Positions 5,787 through 13,213 of a stretch of 13,378 bases of DNA are shown piece after piece. Origin of the DNA: Paracoccaceae bacterium (lineage in GTDB: Bacteria; Pseudomonadota; Alphaproteobacteria; Rhodobacterales; Rhodobacteraceae); the NCBI GenBank assembly GCA_016764835.1, contig JAESRD010000114.1, positions 1 through 13,378 on the forward strand. The letters run 5' to 3'. Positions within the stretch are counted from its first letter, which is position 1. Each line of letters starts with the position of its first letter. A program made the translations under genes and the position numbers. The notes beneath the pieces are model-generated. The model was given only the letters and a program-made list of their open reading frames with translations, ran no database searches and was not told where the DNA came from.

Positions 5787-7007
5787 ATGACCGCCATTTC
5801 TATTCATGACACCGCCTCGTTGCCCCGATGGCGTCGCCCTATTGCGCTGCTATTCCTTGTCGCCGTGGCCATGCCAATCGCCTTCAACACCTGGGCGGCT
5901 TTGCTCAATAACTTTGTTATTGAAATGGCTGACTTTGATGGCGCCGACATTGGCCTGCTGCATACATTGCGCGAAATACCCGGCTTTTTGGCCGTTGGTG
6001 TCATCGCGCTGATGATGTTCATGCGTGAGCAAACCATTGGCTTGGTGGCTTTGGCCATGATGGGCGTGGCCACGGCCGTCACCGCCTTTTTCCCGTCTAT
6101 GGGCGGGATATTGACCATCACCATGCTGTCATCGATCGGCTTTCACTATTTCGAGACCATCAACCAGTCGCTACAACTGCAATGGATAGATAAGGCCAAG
6201 GCCCCGCAAATGATCGGCTGGCTGATGGCCGCCGGCTCTGCGGCCACTTTTGTGGCCTATCTGGTGATCGTGCTGACATGGGAGCGGCTCGGCCTGTCCT
6301 ATTCCTTTGTCTATCTGCTCTCAGGCGGCATCACTTTTGCCATTGCCGTGTTTTGCCTTTTTGCTTACCCGCAATTCGCCTCGCCGCATCCGCAAACCAC
6401 AAAGCTGGTGCTGCGCCGCCGCTACTGGCTCTATTATGCGCTGCAGTTCATGGGCGGGGCACGGCGGCAGATATTTGTCGTCTTTGCCGGGTTTATGATG
6501 GTCGAGAAGTTCGGTTATTCGGTTCACGAACTGACCACGCTCTACCTCGTGAACCTTGTCGTCAACATTGTCTTCGCGCCATTGGTAGGCCGGGCCATAA
6601 CGGTCAAAGGCGAGCGGGCGGCGCTGCTGTTTGAATATTCCGGCCTGGTGCTGGTGTTCTTGGCCTATGGTGGCATCTATGCCTTTGGCTGGTCCGCCGC
6701 GCTGGCCTCGGTTTTGTTCGTGCTCGACCATATGTTTCTAGCGCTGTCCTTGGCCCGCAAAACCTATTTCCAAAAAATCGCCGACCCAGCCGACATTGCC
6801 CCTACCGCGGCGGTGTCCTTCACCATCAACCATATTGCGGCAGTGTTCCTGCCGGTCATGTTGGGGCTTTTATGGCTGACCTCGCCGGGGGCGGTGTTCA
6901 TATTGGCCGCTATCATGGCGGCTGTGTCGCTGGCTCTTGCCGCACTCGTGCCGCGCCACCCCGCGCCGGGCAATGAAACAAAGTTAAGCCGGCGCATCGC
7001 CGCATAG
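5787..7007 (+). CDS. Major facilitator superfamily transporter, substrate unknown
   Basis: A 406-residue inner-membrane protein with about 11-12 hydrophobic spans and short loops, the size and layout of an MFS carrier. A cytoplasmic-type loop with a basic cluster (KLVLRRRYWLYY) lies near the middle, where MFS proteins join their two six-helix halves. Notable motifs are IGFHYFETINQSLQLQW in the N-terminal half and LDHMFLALSLARKTYFQK in the C-terminal half. I cannot assign a substrate. The start at 5787 has no good Shine-Dalgarno at normal distance; a four-codon ORF from ATG 5776 ends in a TGA overlapping it (ATGA), so coupling is possible. prmA follows after 28 bases with no terminator, suggesting shared transcription, though no functional link to priA or prmA is evident. 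MFS membership is likely but rests on hydropathy and overall feel. Confidence 0.75.
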   Translation: MTAISIHDTASLPRWRRPIALLFLVAVAMPIAFNTWAALLNNFVIEMADFDGADIGLLHTLREIPGFLAVGVIALMMFMREQTIGLVALAMMGVATAVTAFFPSMGGILTITMLSSIGFHYFETINQSLQLQWIDKAKAPQMIGWLMAAGSAATFVAYLVIVLTWERLGLSYSFVYLLSGGITFAIAVFCLFAYPQFASPHPQTTKLVLRRRYWLYYALQFMGGARRQIFVVFAGFMMVEKFGYSVHELTTLYLVNLVVNIVFAPLVGRAITVKGERAALLFEYSGLVLVFLAYGGIYAFGWSAALASVLFVLDHMFLALSLARKTYFQKIADPADIAPTAAVSFTINHIAAVFLPVMLGLLWLTSPGAVFILAAIMAAVSLALAALVPRHPAPGNETKLSRRIAA

Positions 7008-7035
7008 CAAATATAGAAAACAAGGAGCGGCCCCG

Positions 7036-7920
7036 ATGGTCACTTATAGTGCAATGACGATACTCGACGGGATCGACCCGGCCATTAAGCTGGCCGATGC
7101 GATGCAAGCGCTCGACCCGGCCCCCTATGCGGTCGGTCATTTCGAGATCGAAGACGGCTCAAACAAATGCGAAGTCGGGGCGCATTTTCTTGAGCGGCCA
7201 GACCCGGCCGGGCTGGCGCTGCTGGCGGTCATGCACGGCGCGCGTGACTTTACTGTCTCTGAAGTGCCAGAGATCGACTGGGTCAGCAAAGTGCAGCGCG
7301 ATCTGCCGCCCGTGGTGGCCGGGCGCTTCTTTGTTTATGGCAGCCATGACGCCGACAAAGTGCCCGCCGGTTGTGAGCCACTGCTGATCGAGGCAGCTAT
7401 GGCCTTTGGTACCGGCCATCACGGCACCACGCTTGGCTGTCTGCGCGCGCTAGACCGTTTGCTGGGCCAGGGCGTGGCAGCCAAGAAGGTTGCCGATATC
7501 GGCTGTGGCACGGCGGTGCTGGCCATGGCTGCGGCTAAGGTCTGGCCGCAAACAGTGATCGCCAGCGATATTGATGAAGTCGCGGTGGACGTGGCTTTGG
7601 CCAATGTCAAAGCTAACGGGCTGGAAGGCCGGGTCAATTGTGTCCTCTCGGCCGGGTTCGAAGACCCCCGAGTCGCGGCAGGGGCACCATATGATCTTAT
7701 TTTCGCCAATATTCTTAAGGCACCGCTCATAAATTTGGCACCTTCAATGGGCTTGAGCACCGCGCCTGCGGGCTATGTGATCTTGTCCGGGCTCCTTAAT
7801 GAACAGGCAAATGCGGTGTTAGCGGCTTATAAACAAGAGGGTTTTGAGCTGACCCATGCAGAAGAAGTTGGTGAATGGTCAACTCTCACACTAAGAAAGA
7901 AATGTGGCAGCCCGCCCTGA
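7036..7920 (+). CDS. prmA: Ribosomal protein L11 methyltransferase (PrmA)
   Basis: A 294-residue cytosolic methyltransferase expected to trimethylate amino groups of ribosomal protein L11 using S-adenosylmethionine. The N-terminal L11-recognition region covers roughly residues 1-110. The catalytic domain shows FGTGHHGTT (124-132), the SAM-binding motif I DIGCGT (154-159), the acidic end of strand 2 (SDIDEVAV), and the NIL motif (N225-I-L), replacing the NPPY of other N-methyltransferases and characteristic of PrmA. Length matches the family. AAGGAG lies eight bases before the ATG. The gene follows the MFS gene by 28 bases and is probably read from the same transcript. A weak inverted repeat (TGTGGCA at 7903-7909 with TGCCACA at 7924-7930) spans the stop but lacks a T-run. 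A general class I methyltransferase is the only alternative and is unlikely. Confidence 0.95.
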   Translation: MVTYSAMTILDGIDPAIKLADAMQALDPAPYAVGHFEIEDGSNKCEVGAHFLERPDPAGLALLAVMHGARDFTVSEVPEIDWVSKVQRDLPPVVAGRFFVYGSHDADKVPAGCEPLLIEAAMAFGTGHHGTTLGCLRALDRLLGQGVAAKKVADIGCGTAVLAMAAAKVWPQTVIASDIDEVAVDVALANVKANGLEGRVNCVLSAGFEDPRVAAGAPYDLIFANILKAPLINLAPSMGLSTAPAGYVILSGLLNEQANAVLAAYKQEGFELTHAEEVGEWSTLTLRKKCGSPP

Positions 7921-7980
7921 TTTTGCCACAATTGAACCCTAAACAGTTTGCAGGCGGGGGCCTTGTTTAAGAGTTTGATC

Positions 7981-8325
7981 ATGTCCTTTCCCATTCCTAA
8001 CTTTGACAACCGTATGCGTAATATCATTCGCAAGCATAAACGCCTTGATATAGGTGCTGTGCGGCGGATGGGCAAAGACGGTTTGGTGACTTTGCAGCCA
8101 AAGCGGCGGCTCCCGGCTTTCCCTATTCGGGCACTGTTCCTTTTGGCTCTCGTCGCGGTCATCTTTAAAGCATTTCTAATGGCGCAAATGGGTGTGCAAA
8201 CCTACACAGCTGAACTGGCTCACCTTAATGTTGGCAGTGCGGCAGAAAAGGTTGGCGCATGGCTTTTGCAGCCTGACGCAGTTTCTTCAATGTTGGCCTC
8301 TGGTATGACGAGTATCTTTTTCTGA
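7981..8325 (+). CDS. Small single-pass membrane protein, function unknown
   Basis: A 114-residue protein I cannot name. The N-terminal 42 or so residues are basic (MRNIIRKHKRLD, VTLQPKRRLP) and probably cytoplasmic. One hydrophobic segment follows (about residues 44-65, RALFLLALVAVIFKAFLMA), then a moderately polar C-terminal half (VQTYTAELAHLNVGSAAEKV) that would face the periplasm. No cysteine or obvious catalytic motif is present. ATG 7981 is preferred over a TTG at 7948 because AAGAG lies seven bases upstream and the protein then begins like a normal cytoplasmic N-terminus. It follows prmA by 60 bases and is closed by a strong terminator, so it is the last gene of this block. The general shape reminds me of small conserved Rhodobacterales proteins, which is recollection and not a search result. 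Confidence 0.75.
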   Translation: MSFPIPNFDNRMRNIIRKHKRLDIGAVRRMGKDGLVTLQPKRRLPAFPIRALFLLALVAVIFKAFLMAQMGVQTYTAELAHLNVGSAAEKVGAWLLQPDAVSSMLASGMTSIFF

Positions 8326-8362
8326 GTAATAGCTAAAATTTCAATTAAGCATCGGTAAAATT

Positions 8363-8390
8363 GGGTGGCCTTTCAGGGGCCGCCCTTTTT
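8363..8390 (+). terminator. Intrinsic terminator after the small membrane protein
   Basis: GGGTGGCC (8363-8370) pairs with GGCCGCCC (8378-8385), seven Watson-Crick pairs and one G-U wobble, with a 7-base loop and TTTTT directly after (8386-8390). It separates the priA-to-membrane-protein block from the ruv block. Confidence 0.92.
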
Positions 8391-8468
8391 CGTTTTTAAC
8401 AAAGTGGTAAGGTTTTGGAGCCGGGTTTCGAAAATAATCAGCCGAACGAATCATGCCGCTTGGCCTTT

Positions 8469-8483
8469 GTTCGCCTTTTGTGC
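8469..8483 (+). promoter_or_regulatory. LexA-like site upstream of ruvC
   Basis: GTTC-N7-GTGC differs by one base from the alphaproteobacterial LexA box GTTC-N7-GTTC. It lies 55 bases before the ruvC start. The second half overlaps a poor -35-like TTGTGC (8478-8483), 19 bases before TAGAAT (8503-8508). ruvCAB is SOS-regulated in several alphaproteobacteria. The match is imperfect, so this is a candidate only. Confidence 0.4.
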
Positions 8484-8498
8484 TAATGCCTTGTTAAC
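8483..8498 (+). promoter_or_regulatory. CtrA-like box upstream of ruvC
   Basis: CTAA-N7-TTAAC matches the CtrA consensus TTAA-N7-TTAAC at eight of nine fixed positions. It shares its first base with the end of the LexA-like site and lies 40 bases before the ruvC start. Near-matches of this AT-rich motif arise by chance in intergenic DNA. Confidence 0.35.
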
Positions 8499-8537
8499 GA
8501 CCTAGAATAGGCGAGGCCGGATGCAGGTGGAGTATAG

Positions 8538-9059
8538 ATGCGGGTAATAGGAATAGATCCCGGATTGCGGGTGATGGGCTGGGGTATTGTCGAGGCTGAG
8601 GGCGCAAAGCTGCGCCATATCGCCAATGGCCTGTGCAAATCTGAGGGCAAGGAGCTTGCGCCGCGTTTGCAGTCCTTGTTCCATCAACTCAATGTGGTGT
8701 TGGCCGAATATGCCCCCGATGCGGCGGCGGTCGAGCAAACATTTGTGAATGGCAACGGGGCGGCGACGCTCAAGCTGGGCCAAGCCCGTGCCATGGCGCT
8801 GTTGGCCCCGGCTGAGGCCGGGTTGGAAGTCGGCGAATATGCCCCCAATGCGGTGAAGAAAGCCGTTGTTGGTGCCGGGCATGCCGATAAAAAGCAGGTT
8901 GAGCATATGGTTAGGTTGCAGCTGCCGGGGGTGAAGATCGCCGGAATTGACGCGTCAGACGCGCTGGCGATAGCCATTTGCCATATTCACCACCTGCAAT
9001 CAGCTGGGCATTTAAATAAAGCACTGGCGCGCGCCCAGCTCGGGCAGGTGCGGGTATGA
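8538..9059 (+). CDS. ruvC: Crossover junction endodeoxyribonuclease RuvC
   Basis: A 173-residue dimeric nuclease that cuts Holliday junctions symmetrically on complexes formed by RuvA and RuvB. The RNase H-like fold begins [10 protein letters not shown], and all four metal-binding acids are present at the positions known from E. coli: D7, E66 (in AVEQTF), D138 and D141 (in [14 protein letters not shown]). The length equals that of E. coli RuvC. GGTGGAG lies five bases before the ATG. The stop overlaps the ruvA start in an ATGA junction, so the two are translationally coupled. It is the first gene of the right-hand operon, after a terminator and a leader with candidate LexA-like and CtrA-like sites. 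Confidence 0.98.
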   Translation: MRVIGIDPGLRVMGWGIVEAEGAKLRHIANGLCKSEGKELAPRLQSLFHQLNVVLAEYAPDAAAVEQTFVNGNGAATLKLGQARAMALLAPAEAGLEVGEYAPNAVKKAVVGAGHADKKQVEHMVRLQLPGVKIAGIDASDALAIAICHIHHLQSAGHLNKALARAQLGQVRV

Positions 9060-9751
9060 TTGGCCGCATAGCAGGGCAGGTGGTGCATCGGGGGCTCGAC
9101 CATATCATTATTGATGTGCATGGCGTCGGCTATGTCATCTATGTATCTGATCGTGTATTGGCTGGCTTGCCTGGCCCCGGCCAACCCGCGGCGCTCTGGA
9201 CTGAGCTGTTGGTGCGCGAAGATGTTTTGCAGCTCTTTGGCTTCCCGACTTTGGTTGAGAAAGAATGGCATAGATTGCTGATTTCAGTGCAAGGCATTGG
9301 TGCTAAAGCGGCGCTTGCTATCCTTGGCGCACTTGGCCCTGATGCGCTGGGCCGGGCGATAGCGCTGGGCGACTGGGCGGCGGTGGCCGTGGCCAAAGGC
9401 GTTGGCCCCAAAACCGCGCACCGTGTGATCAACGAGCTGAAAGACAAAGCGCCAGCGGTGATGGCGCTGAACGCTGAAGCACCGTTGACGCCAGATGTTG
9501 CATCGCTGGTTGAGCCAGATACAGCTGAACCTGCCAAGAAAAAGCCTGCGAGCGGGGCAAAAGCCGCAGCTTTGGCCGAAAGTCTGGCCAAATCTGAGGC
9601 GCAAAGCGAGGCGCTCTCGGCACTGACCAATCTTGGCTACGGTCCGGGAGACGCTGCATCGGCTGTGGCCACGGCGATAGACGCGCTGCCAGAGGTCACG
9701 ACCTCAGCGCTGATCCGCGCGGCATTGCAGCTTTTGGCGCCAAAGGACTAA
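9056..9751 (+). CDS. ruvA: Holliday junction branch migration protein RuvA
   Basis: A 231-residue subunit that forms tetramers on Holliday junctions and recruits the RuvB motor. Domain I (about 1-63) contains the acidic pin pair E55-D56 in VRED, at the E. coli positions. Domain II (about 64-135) has two helix-hairpin-helix motifs, [12 protein letters not shown] (78-89) and [12 protein letters not shown] (114-125). Domain III (about 184-231), which contacts RuvB, starts near [14 protein letters not shown]. The joining linker (about 136-183) is unusually long and rich in Ala, Glu, Pro and Lys, making the protein about 28 residues longer than E. coli RuvA. The start overlaps the ruvC stop (ATGA), and ruvB follows after three bases. 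Confidence 0.97.
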   Translation: MIGRIAGQVVHRGLDHIIIDVHGVGYVIYVSDRVLAGLPGPGQPAALWTELLVREDVLQLFGFPTLVEKEWHRLLISVQGIGAKAALAILGALGPDALGRAIALGDWAAVAVAKGVGPKTAHRVINELKDKAPAVMALNAEAPLTPDVASLVEPDTAEPAKKKPASGAKAAALAESLAKSEAQSEALSALTNLGYGPGDAASAVATAIDALPEVTTSALIRAALQLLAPKD

Positions 9752-9754
9752 GCT

Positions 9755-10786
9755 ATGGTAGAGCCAGACCCCGACCTGCGGCCGCAAGTTCTGCCCGATG
9801 AGCGCCACGGCGACCGTGACCGTGCGTTGCGTCCGCAAACGCTTGATGATTTTACCGGCCAAGCCGATGCACGGGCCAATCTGCGGGTGTTTATTCAAAG
9901 CGCCAAAATGCGCGAAAGCGCGATGGACCATACCCTGTTTCACGGCCCCCCCGGCCTTGGTAAAACCACGCTTGCGCAGATTTTGGCCCGCGAACTTGGC
10001 GTTGGCTTTCGCATGACATCAGGCCCGGTGCTGGCCAAAGCCGGTGATCTGGCTGCCATTTTGACCAATCTTGAGCCGCGTGATGTGCTGTTTATCGATG
10101 AAATTCACCGACTTAACCCGGTGGTCGAAGAGGTGCTCTACCCCGCGCTTGAGGATTTCGCGCTCGATCTGGTGATCGGCGAAGGCCCGGCGGCGCGCAC
10201 GGTGCGCATTGAGCTGCAACCCTTCACGCTGATCGGCGCGACCACCCGGCTCGGGCTGTTGACTACGCCGCTGCGTGACCGTTTCGGCATCCCAATGCGG
10301 CTCAACTTCTACACAGATGAAGAGCTGTTTGATATCGTCACCCGCGGGGCCGAGCTGATGGGCACCCCGGCTGACCCGGAAGGGGCCCGCGAGATCGCCA
10401 AACGGGCGCGCGGCACGCCGCGTATTGCCGGGCGGCTGCTGCGCCGTGTGGTTGATTTTGCGCTGGTCGAGGGTGACGGGCGGGTCACCCGCGCCATTGC
10501 TGACCGGGCGCTGACCCGACTTGGTGTTGATCATCTGGGCCTAGACGGCGCTGATCGGCGCTATCTAAACCTGATTGCCGAGCATTATGGCGGTGGGCCG
10601 GTTGGCGTTGAGACCCTGTCTGCCGCGCTGAGCGAGAGCCGCGATGCGATTGAAGAGGTGATCGAGCCGTTCTTGCTGCAACAGGGGTTGATCTTGCGCA
10701 CCCCGCGCGGCCGGGCTTTGTCGCAAACCGCCTGGCGTCATCTTGGGCTTGATGCGCCAAAATCGGCGGCGGATATGTTTGACTAG
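9755..10786 (+). CDS. ruvB: Holliday junction branch migration ATPase RuvB
   Basis: A 343-residue AAA+ motor forming hexameric rings that pull DNA through the RuvA-bound junction. Visible motifs: Walker A GPPGLGKT (64-71), Walker B with DEIH (115-118), sensor 1 GATTRLG (161-167), the arginine finger R174 in PLRDRFG, and sensor 2 RGTPRIAGR (219-227). The C-terminal winged helix ends with [17 protein letters not shown], typical of RuvB. Length is normal. AAAGGA lies seven bases before the ATG, inside the end of ruvA, and the genes are three bases apart, so they form one ruvC-ruvA-ruvB unit. No terminator follows; the next gene starts 51 bases later. Confidence 0.98.
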   Translation: MVEPDPDLRPQVLPDERHGDRDRALRPQTLDDFTGQADARANLRVFIQSAKMRESAMDHTLFHGPPGLGKTTLAQILARELGVGFRMTSGPVLAKAGDLAAILTNLEPRDVLFIDEIHRLNPVVEEVLYPALEDFALDLVIGEGPAARTVRIELQPFTLIGATTRLGLLTTPLRDRFGIPMRLNFYTDEELFDIVTRGAELMGTPADPEGAREIAKRARGTPRIAGRLLRRVVDFALVEGDGRVTRAIADRALTRLGVDHLGLDGADRRYLNLIAEHYGGGPVGVETLSAALSESRDAIEEVIEPFLLQQGLILRTPRGRALSQTAWRHLGLDAPKSAADMFD

Positions 10787-10837
10787 CCAACTGCGTTGGG
10801 GCATTGGCAAAGGCGCAAAACCTGAAAGGCCAGATAG

Positions 10838-11494
10838 GTGAAAGACCCAAGCCAGATTGCAGCCTTGTTTGGCGGCGAAGACAGCTATCATTTTGCCCGT
10901 TGGGGGCGGCCAATTGTGCCGGTGATTTTTGGTGTCGATGACGCGACGCTCGGCGTGCTCAAGGCCGGATTATCGGCCGTGGCGAGCTTGGCTGGCGTGA
11001 CCATCAGCGATATTGATTCCGAACTTGGCGCCAATCTGATGGTCTTCTTTTGCCGCGAATGGGCCGAGCTGGCCGAGGTGTCAGACCTTGACGGGCTGGT
11101 GCCGGACTTTGCCGCGCTGATGGGGCGGCTCAAGGCTGGGGACGCCCAGCAATACCGATATTTTAGGTTCGACGAGGACGGCGCGATAAAAGCCGCCTTT
11201 GTTTTCTTGCGGCTCGACGGTGATCTGGCGGCGCAGCCAGTTGAAGACATGGCGCTGGATCAGGCCGTAAAAGTGCTGCTGCTTTGGGGCAAGAACGCCT
11301 TCACAAGCCGGTCATCTTTGGCGCGGCTGCCCGATGGGTCGGGCGTTTTGCGGCCAGATTTCGCCACGCTGATTGCGGTCAGCTACGACCCTATCTTGCC
11401 GCCTGCCAGCCAAGATAGTGCCCATGCTTTTCGGCTGTTTGGCCGTATGGCGCGGGCACAGGCAAGACTGGATGAAGGCGCGCCCAATGGCTGA
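10838..11494 (+). CDS. Protein of unknown function between ruvB and ybgC
   Basis: A 218-residue protein I do not recognise. It appears soluble: no signal peptide and no long hydrophobic segment, with an alternating pattern (RPIVPVIFGVDD, LMVFFCREW, AAFVFLRLDG) suggesting an alpha/beta fold. It has a single cysteine (in FFCREW). The start is GTG at 10838, with AAAGG about eight bases upstream; no in-frame ATG gives a better N-terminus. Its end overlaps the ybgC start by eight bases (ATGGCTGA), so it is coupled to ybgC and probably shares the ruv transcript, being 51 bases after ruvB. Codon use looks like its neighbours, so it is a genuine resident gene. Position suggests a role in recombination or Tol/envelope function, but neither is shown by sequence. 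Confidence 0.8.
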   Translation: MKDPSQIAALFGGEDSYHFARWGRPIVPVIFGVDDATLGVLKAGLSAVASLAGVTISDIDSELGANLMVFFCREWAELAEVSDLDGLVPDFAALMGRLKAGDAQQYRYFRFDEDGAIKAAFVFLRLDGDLAAQPVEDMALDQAVKVLLLWGKNAFTSRSSLARLPDGSGVLRPDFATLIAVSYDPILPPASQDSAHAFRLFGRMARAQARLDEGAPNG

Positions 11495-11864
11495 ATTTTC
11501 AATTCCAGTGCGGGTATATTACGAGGATACCGACATGGCCGGTATTGTCTATTATGCCAATTACCTCAAATACATAGAGCGCGCGCGCAGCGACTGGGTG
11601 CGGGGCTTGGGCGTTGACCAAAACGCCCTCAAAGACACGGGCACAGTATTTGCCGTGCGCCGGATAGAGGCCGACTATTTGGCCCCCGCGCGGCTCGACG
11701 ATATGCTGACCATTACCGTCGTGCCGCACAGCGCCACGGCCGCGCGCGCCGTGCTGCACCAAGAGGTGCGCCGCGGCGCAACGGTGCTCTTCAAAGCGGT
11801 GGTCACGGTGGTCGCCATTGGCTCAAATGGCCGGGCGACGCGGCTGCCAGCGGTCATGCGCTAA
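11487..11864 (+). CDS. ybgC: Tol-Pal-associated acyl-CoA thioesterase YbgC
   Basis: A 125-residue single hot-dog-fold thioesterase expected to hydrolyse acyl-CoA or acyl-ACP at the inner face of the membrane. The family signature YYEDTDMAGIVYYANYLKYI holds the catalytic D16 near the N-terminus, and ERARSDWVR follows as in YbgC proteins. E. coli has YHA after the catalytic loop; here it is YYAN. I chose ATG 11487, giving MAEFSIPVRVYYEDTD, with AAGG eight bases upstream; ATG 11472 would add five residues. The start overlaps the end of the 218-residue gene by eight bases. ybgC normally heads the tol-pal cluster, and tolQ follows here after a larger-than-usual 156-base gap. Confidence 0.93.
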   Translation: MAEFSIPVRVYYEDTDMAGIVYYANYLKYIERARSDWVRGLGVDQNALKDTGTVFAVRRIEADYLAPARLDDMLTITVVPHSATAARAVLHQEVRRGATVLFKAVVTVVAIGSNGRATRLPAVMR

Positions 11865-11939
11865 GCTGCTCTGACGCCACGTTTACGGGGCTTTGCGTGT
11901 TGTGAAGGTCATCATTGCGGCAAAAAGCAGCGCAGGGCG

Positions 11940-11968
11940 TTGGATTTCCCCGTGACCATCGGCTAGGG
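11940..11968 (+). promoter_or_regulatory. Weak candidate promoter for tolQRA
   Basis: TTGGAT (11940-11945) and CTAGGG (11963-11968) are spaced by 17 bases in the 156-base gap between ybgC and tolQ. The -10 is a poor match. No terminator is visible in the gap, so tolQ may also be reached from the ruv transcript. Nothing else recognisable lies in 11865-12008. Confidence 0.2.
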
Positions 11969-12020
11969 TTGCGCCAAAGCAGCCCAAAAAGCGGCCGCAA
12001 GTTTGAGCAAAGAGCAGATC

Positions 12021-12698
12021 ATGGAAGAAGTTGTAAGCGACTACACAATGTGGGCGTTGTTCGCCCGCGCGACGATCATCGTTAAGCTGGTGATGGTGCT
12101 ATTGGTGATGGCCTCGGTTTGGTGCTGGGCGGTGATTGTCGATAAGATGATCCAGTATCGCCGCGCTCGCAAAGAGGCGAAAGTGTTTGACGAGAGCTTC
12201 TGGTCTGGCAAACCGCTTGACGGGCTATATGACCAGATTGGTGCTGAGCCAGACGGGCAGAGCCAAAAGATTTTTGCCGCAGGCATGCTCGAATGGCGGC
12301 GCAGCCACCGAGAAGATGGCGGGCTGATTGCAGGCGCTCAGGCGCGGATAGACCGCTCTATGGATGTGGCGATTGCCAAGGAAGCCGGTAATTTGCAAAA
12401 GGGGCTGCAAGTGCTGGCAACGGTTGGCTCAACCGCGCCGTTTGTTGGTCTGTTCGGCACGGTTTGGGGGATTATGAACGCGTTCATTGAGATCGCCGAA
12501 GCGCAGAGCACTAATATTGCCGTGGTCGCTCCCGGTATTGCCGAGGCGCTGTTGGCCACCGGGCTGGGCCTATTGGCTGCGGTGCCTGCGGTTATTTTCT
12601 ACAACAAGCTGTCGGCCGATAGTGACCGTATCCTTGCTGGCTACGAGTCCTTTGCTGATGAGTTTGCCACTATCCTGTCACGCCAGTTGGCCAGCTAG
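12021..12698 (+). CDS. tolQ: Tol-Pal system motor subunit TolQ
   Basis: A 225-residue inner-membrane protein of the ExbB/TolQ/MotA family. With TolR it uses the proton gradient to energise TolA during outer-membrane constriction. Three membrane segments are visible: about 17-41 (IIVKLVMVLLVMASVWCWAV), about 128-156 (containing TVGSTAPFVGLFGTVWGIM) and about 168-194 (PGIAEALLATGLGLLAAVPA). A large cytoplasmic loop lies between the first two and contains WRRSHREDGGLIAGAQ. I prefer ATG 12021 because AAAGAG lies six bases upstream; a TTG at 12003 would add six residues but lacks a Shine-Dalgarno. tolR follows after three bases. ExbB is the alternative, ruled against by the ybgC and tolA neighbours. 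Confidence 0.95.
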   Translation: MEEVVSDYTMWALFARATIIVKLVMVLLVMASVWCWAVIVDKMIQYRRARKEAKVFDESFWSGKPLDGLYDQIGAEPDGQSQKIFAAGMLEWRRSHREDGGLIAGAQARIDRSMDVAIAKEAGNLQKGLQVLATVGSTAPFVGLFGTVWGIMNAFIEIAEAQSTNIAVVAPGIAEALLATGLGLLAAVPAVIFYNKLSADSDRILAGYESFADEFATILSRQLAS

Positions 12699-12701
12699 AC
12701 C

Positions 12702-13202
12702 ATGGGCGCAGGTGTAATCAAGCAAGGTGAGGGCGGCGGGCGCAGGCGCAGAGGCCGCAGGCGGACCATGCCCATGGCTGAGATCAATGTCACACCTTTC
12801 GTTGACGTGATGTTGGTGCTGATGATCATCTTCATGGTCGCCGCCCCGCTGCTGACTGTTGGCGTGCCGGTGCAGCTGCCAGAAACAGCCGCCAGTGCGC
12901 TGCCGACTGGCCAAGAAGAACCTCTGGCCGTGACCATCACCGCGGAGGGTGGCATCATGATCCAAACCACCGATGTAACCGAGGCGGAGCTGATCCCAAG
13001 GCTGCAAGCCATTGCCGCAGAACGCGAAAGCGATAGGATATTTCTGCGCGCAGATGGGGCGCTGTCATGGGACCGTGTCGCCCAGATTATGGGCGCACTT
13101 AATGCAGGCGGATTTACCAATATTGGCCTGGTCACCGATGCTGGTGGGCCAGATTTTAGTGCGGATGATCAGGGCACGGCCCCTGTATCAGACGACGGCT
13201 AG
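12702..13202 (+). CDS. tolR: Tol-Pal system protein TolR
   Basis: A 166-residue inner-membrane partner of TolQ. The N-terminus is a glycine-arginine stretch (GGGRRRRGRRR, 11-21), then PMAEINVTPFVDVMLVLMII, where D35 inside the single membrane helix is the proton-carrying aspartate of the TolR/ExbD family. The helix runs to about residue 52, and a periplasmic domain follows (about 53-150). The tail is acidic. The ATG at 12702 is three bases after the tolQ stop with no strong Shine-Dalgarno, suggesting coupling to tolQ; an internal ATG (12768) would remove the arginine stretch and is less likely because that stretch looks like the positive-inside flank. tolA begins 11 bases after the stop. Confidence 0.95.
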   Translation: MGAGVIKQGEGGGRRRRGRRRTMPMAEINVTPFVDVMLVLMIIFMVAAPLLTVGVPVQLPETAASALPTGQEEPLAVTITAEGGIMIQTTDVTEAELIPRLQAIAAERESDRIFLRADGALSWDRVAQIMGALNAGGFTNIGLVTDAGGPDFSADDQGTAPVSDDG

Positions 13203-13213
13203 GGGCGCTTGGC

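Noticed and set aside
7903..7930. Inverted repeat TGTGGCA/TGCCACA across the prmA stop as a terminator
   Set aside because: The loop is 14 bases, the stem is not GC-rich enough, and no T-run follows; the next gene starts 60 bases on.
7970..7983. AGAGTTTGATCATG matches the first 14 bases of the universal 16S rRNA 5' primer site
   Set aside because: The match stops there (TCC follows instead of GGCTCAG), there is no rRNA-like sequence after it, and it coincides with the ribosome site and start codon of the small membrane protein. It is a coincidence, though a possible mispriming site.
9139..9630. Minus-strand open frame of 163 codons inside ruvA, rich in Ala and Ser
   Set aside because: It is antisense to the full RuvA domain II and linker; its composition is what GC-rich antisense reading gives.
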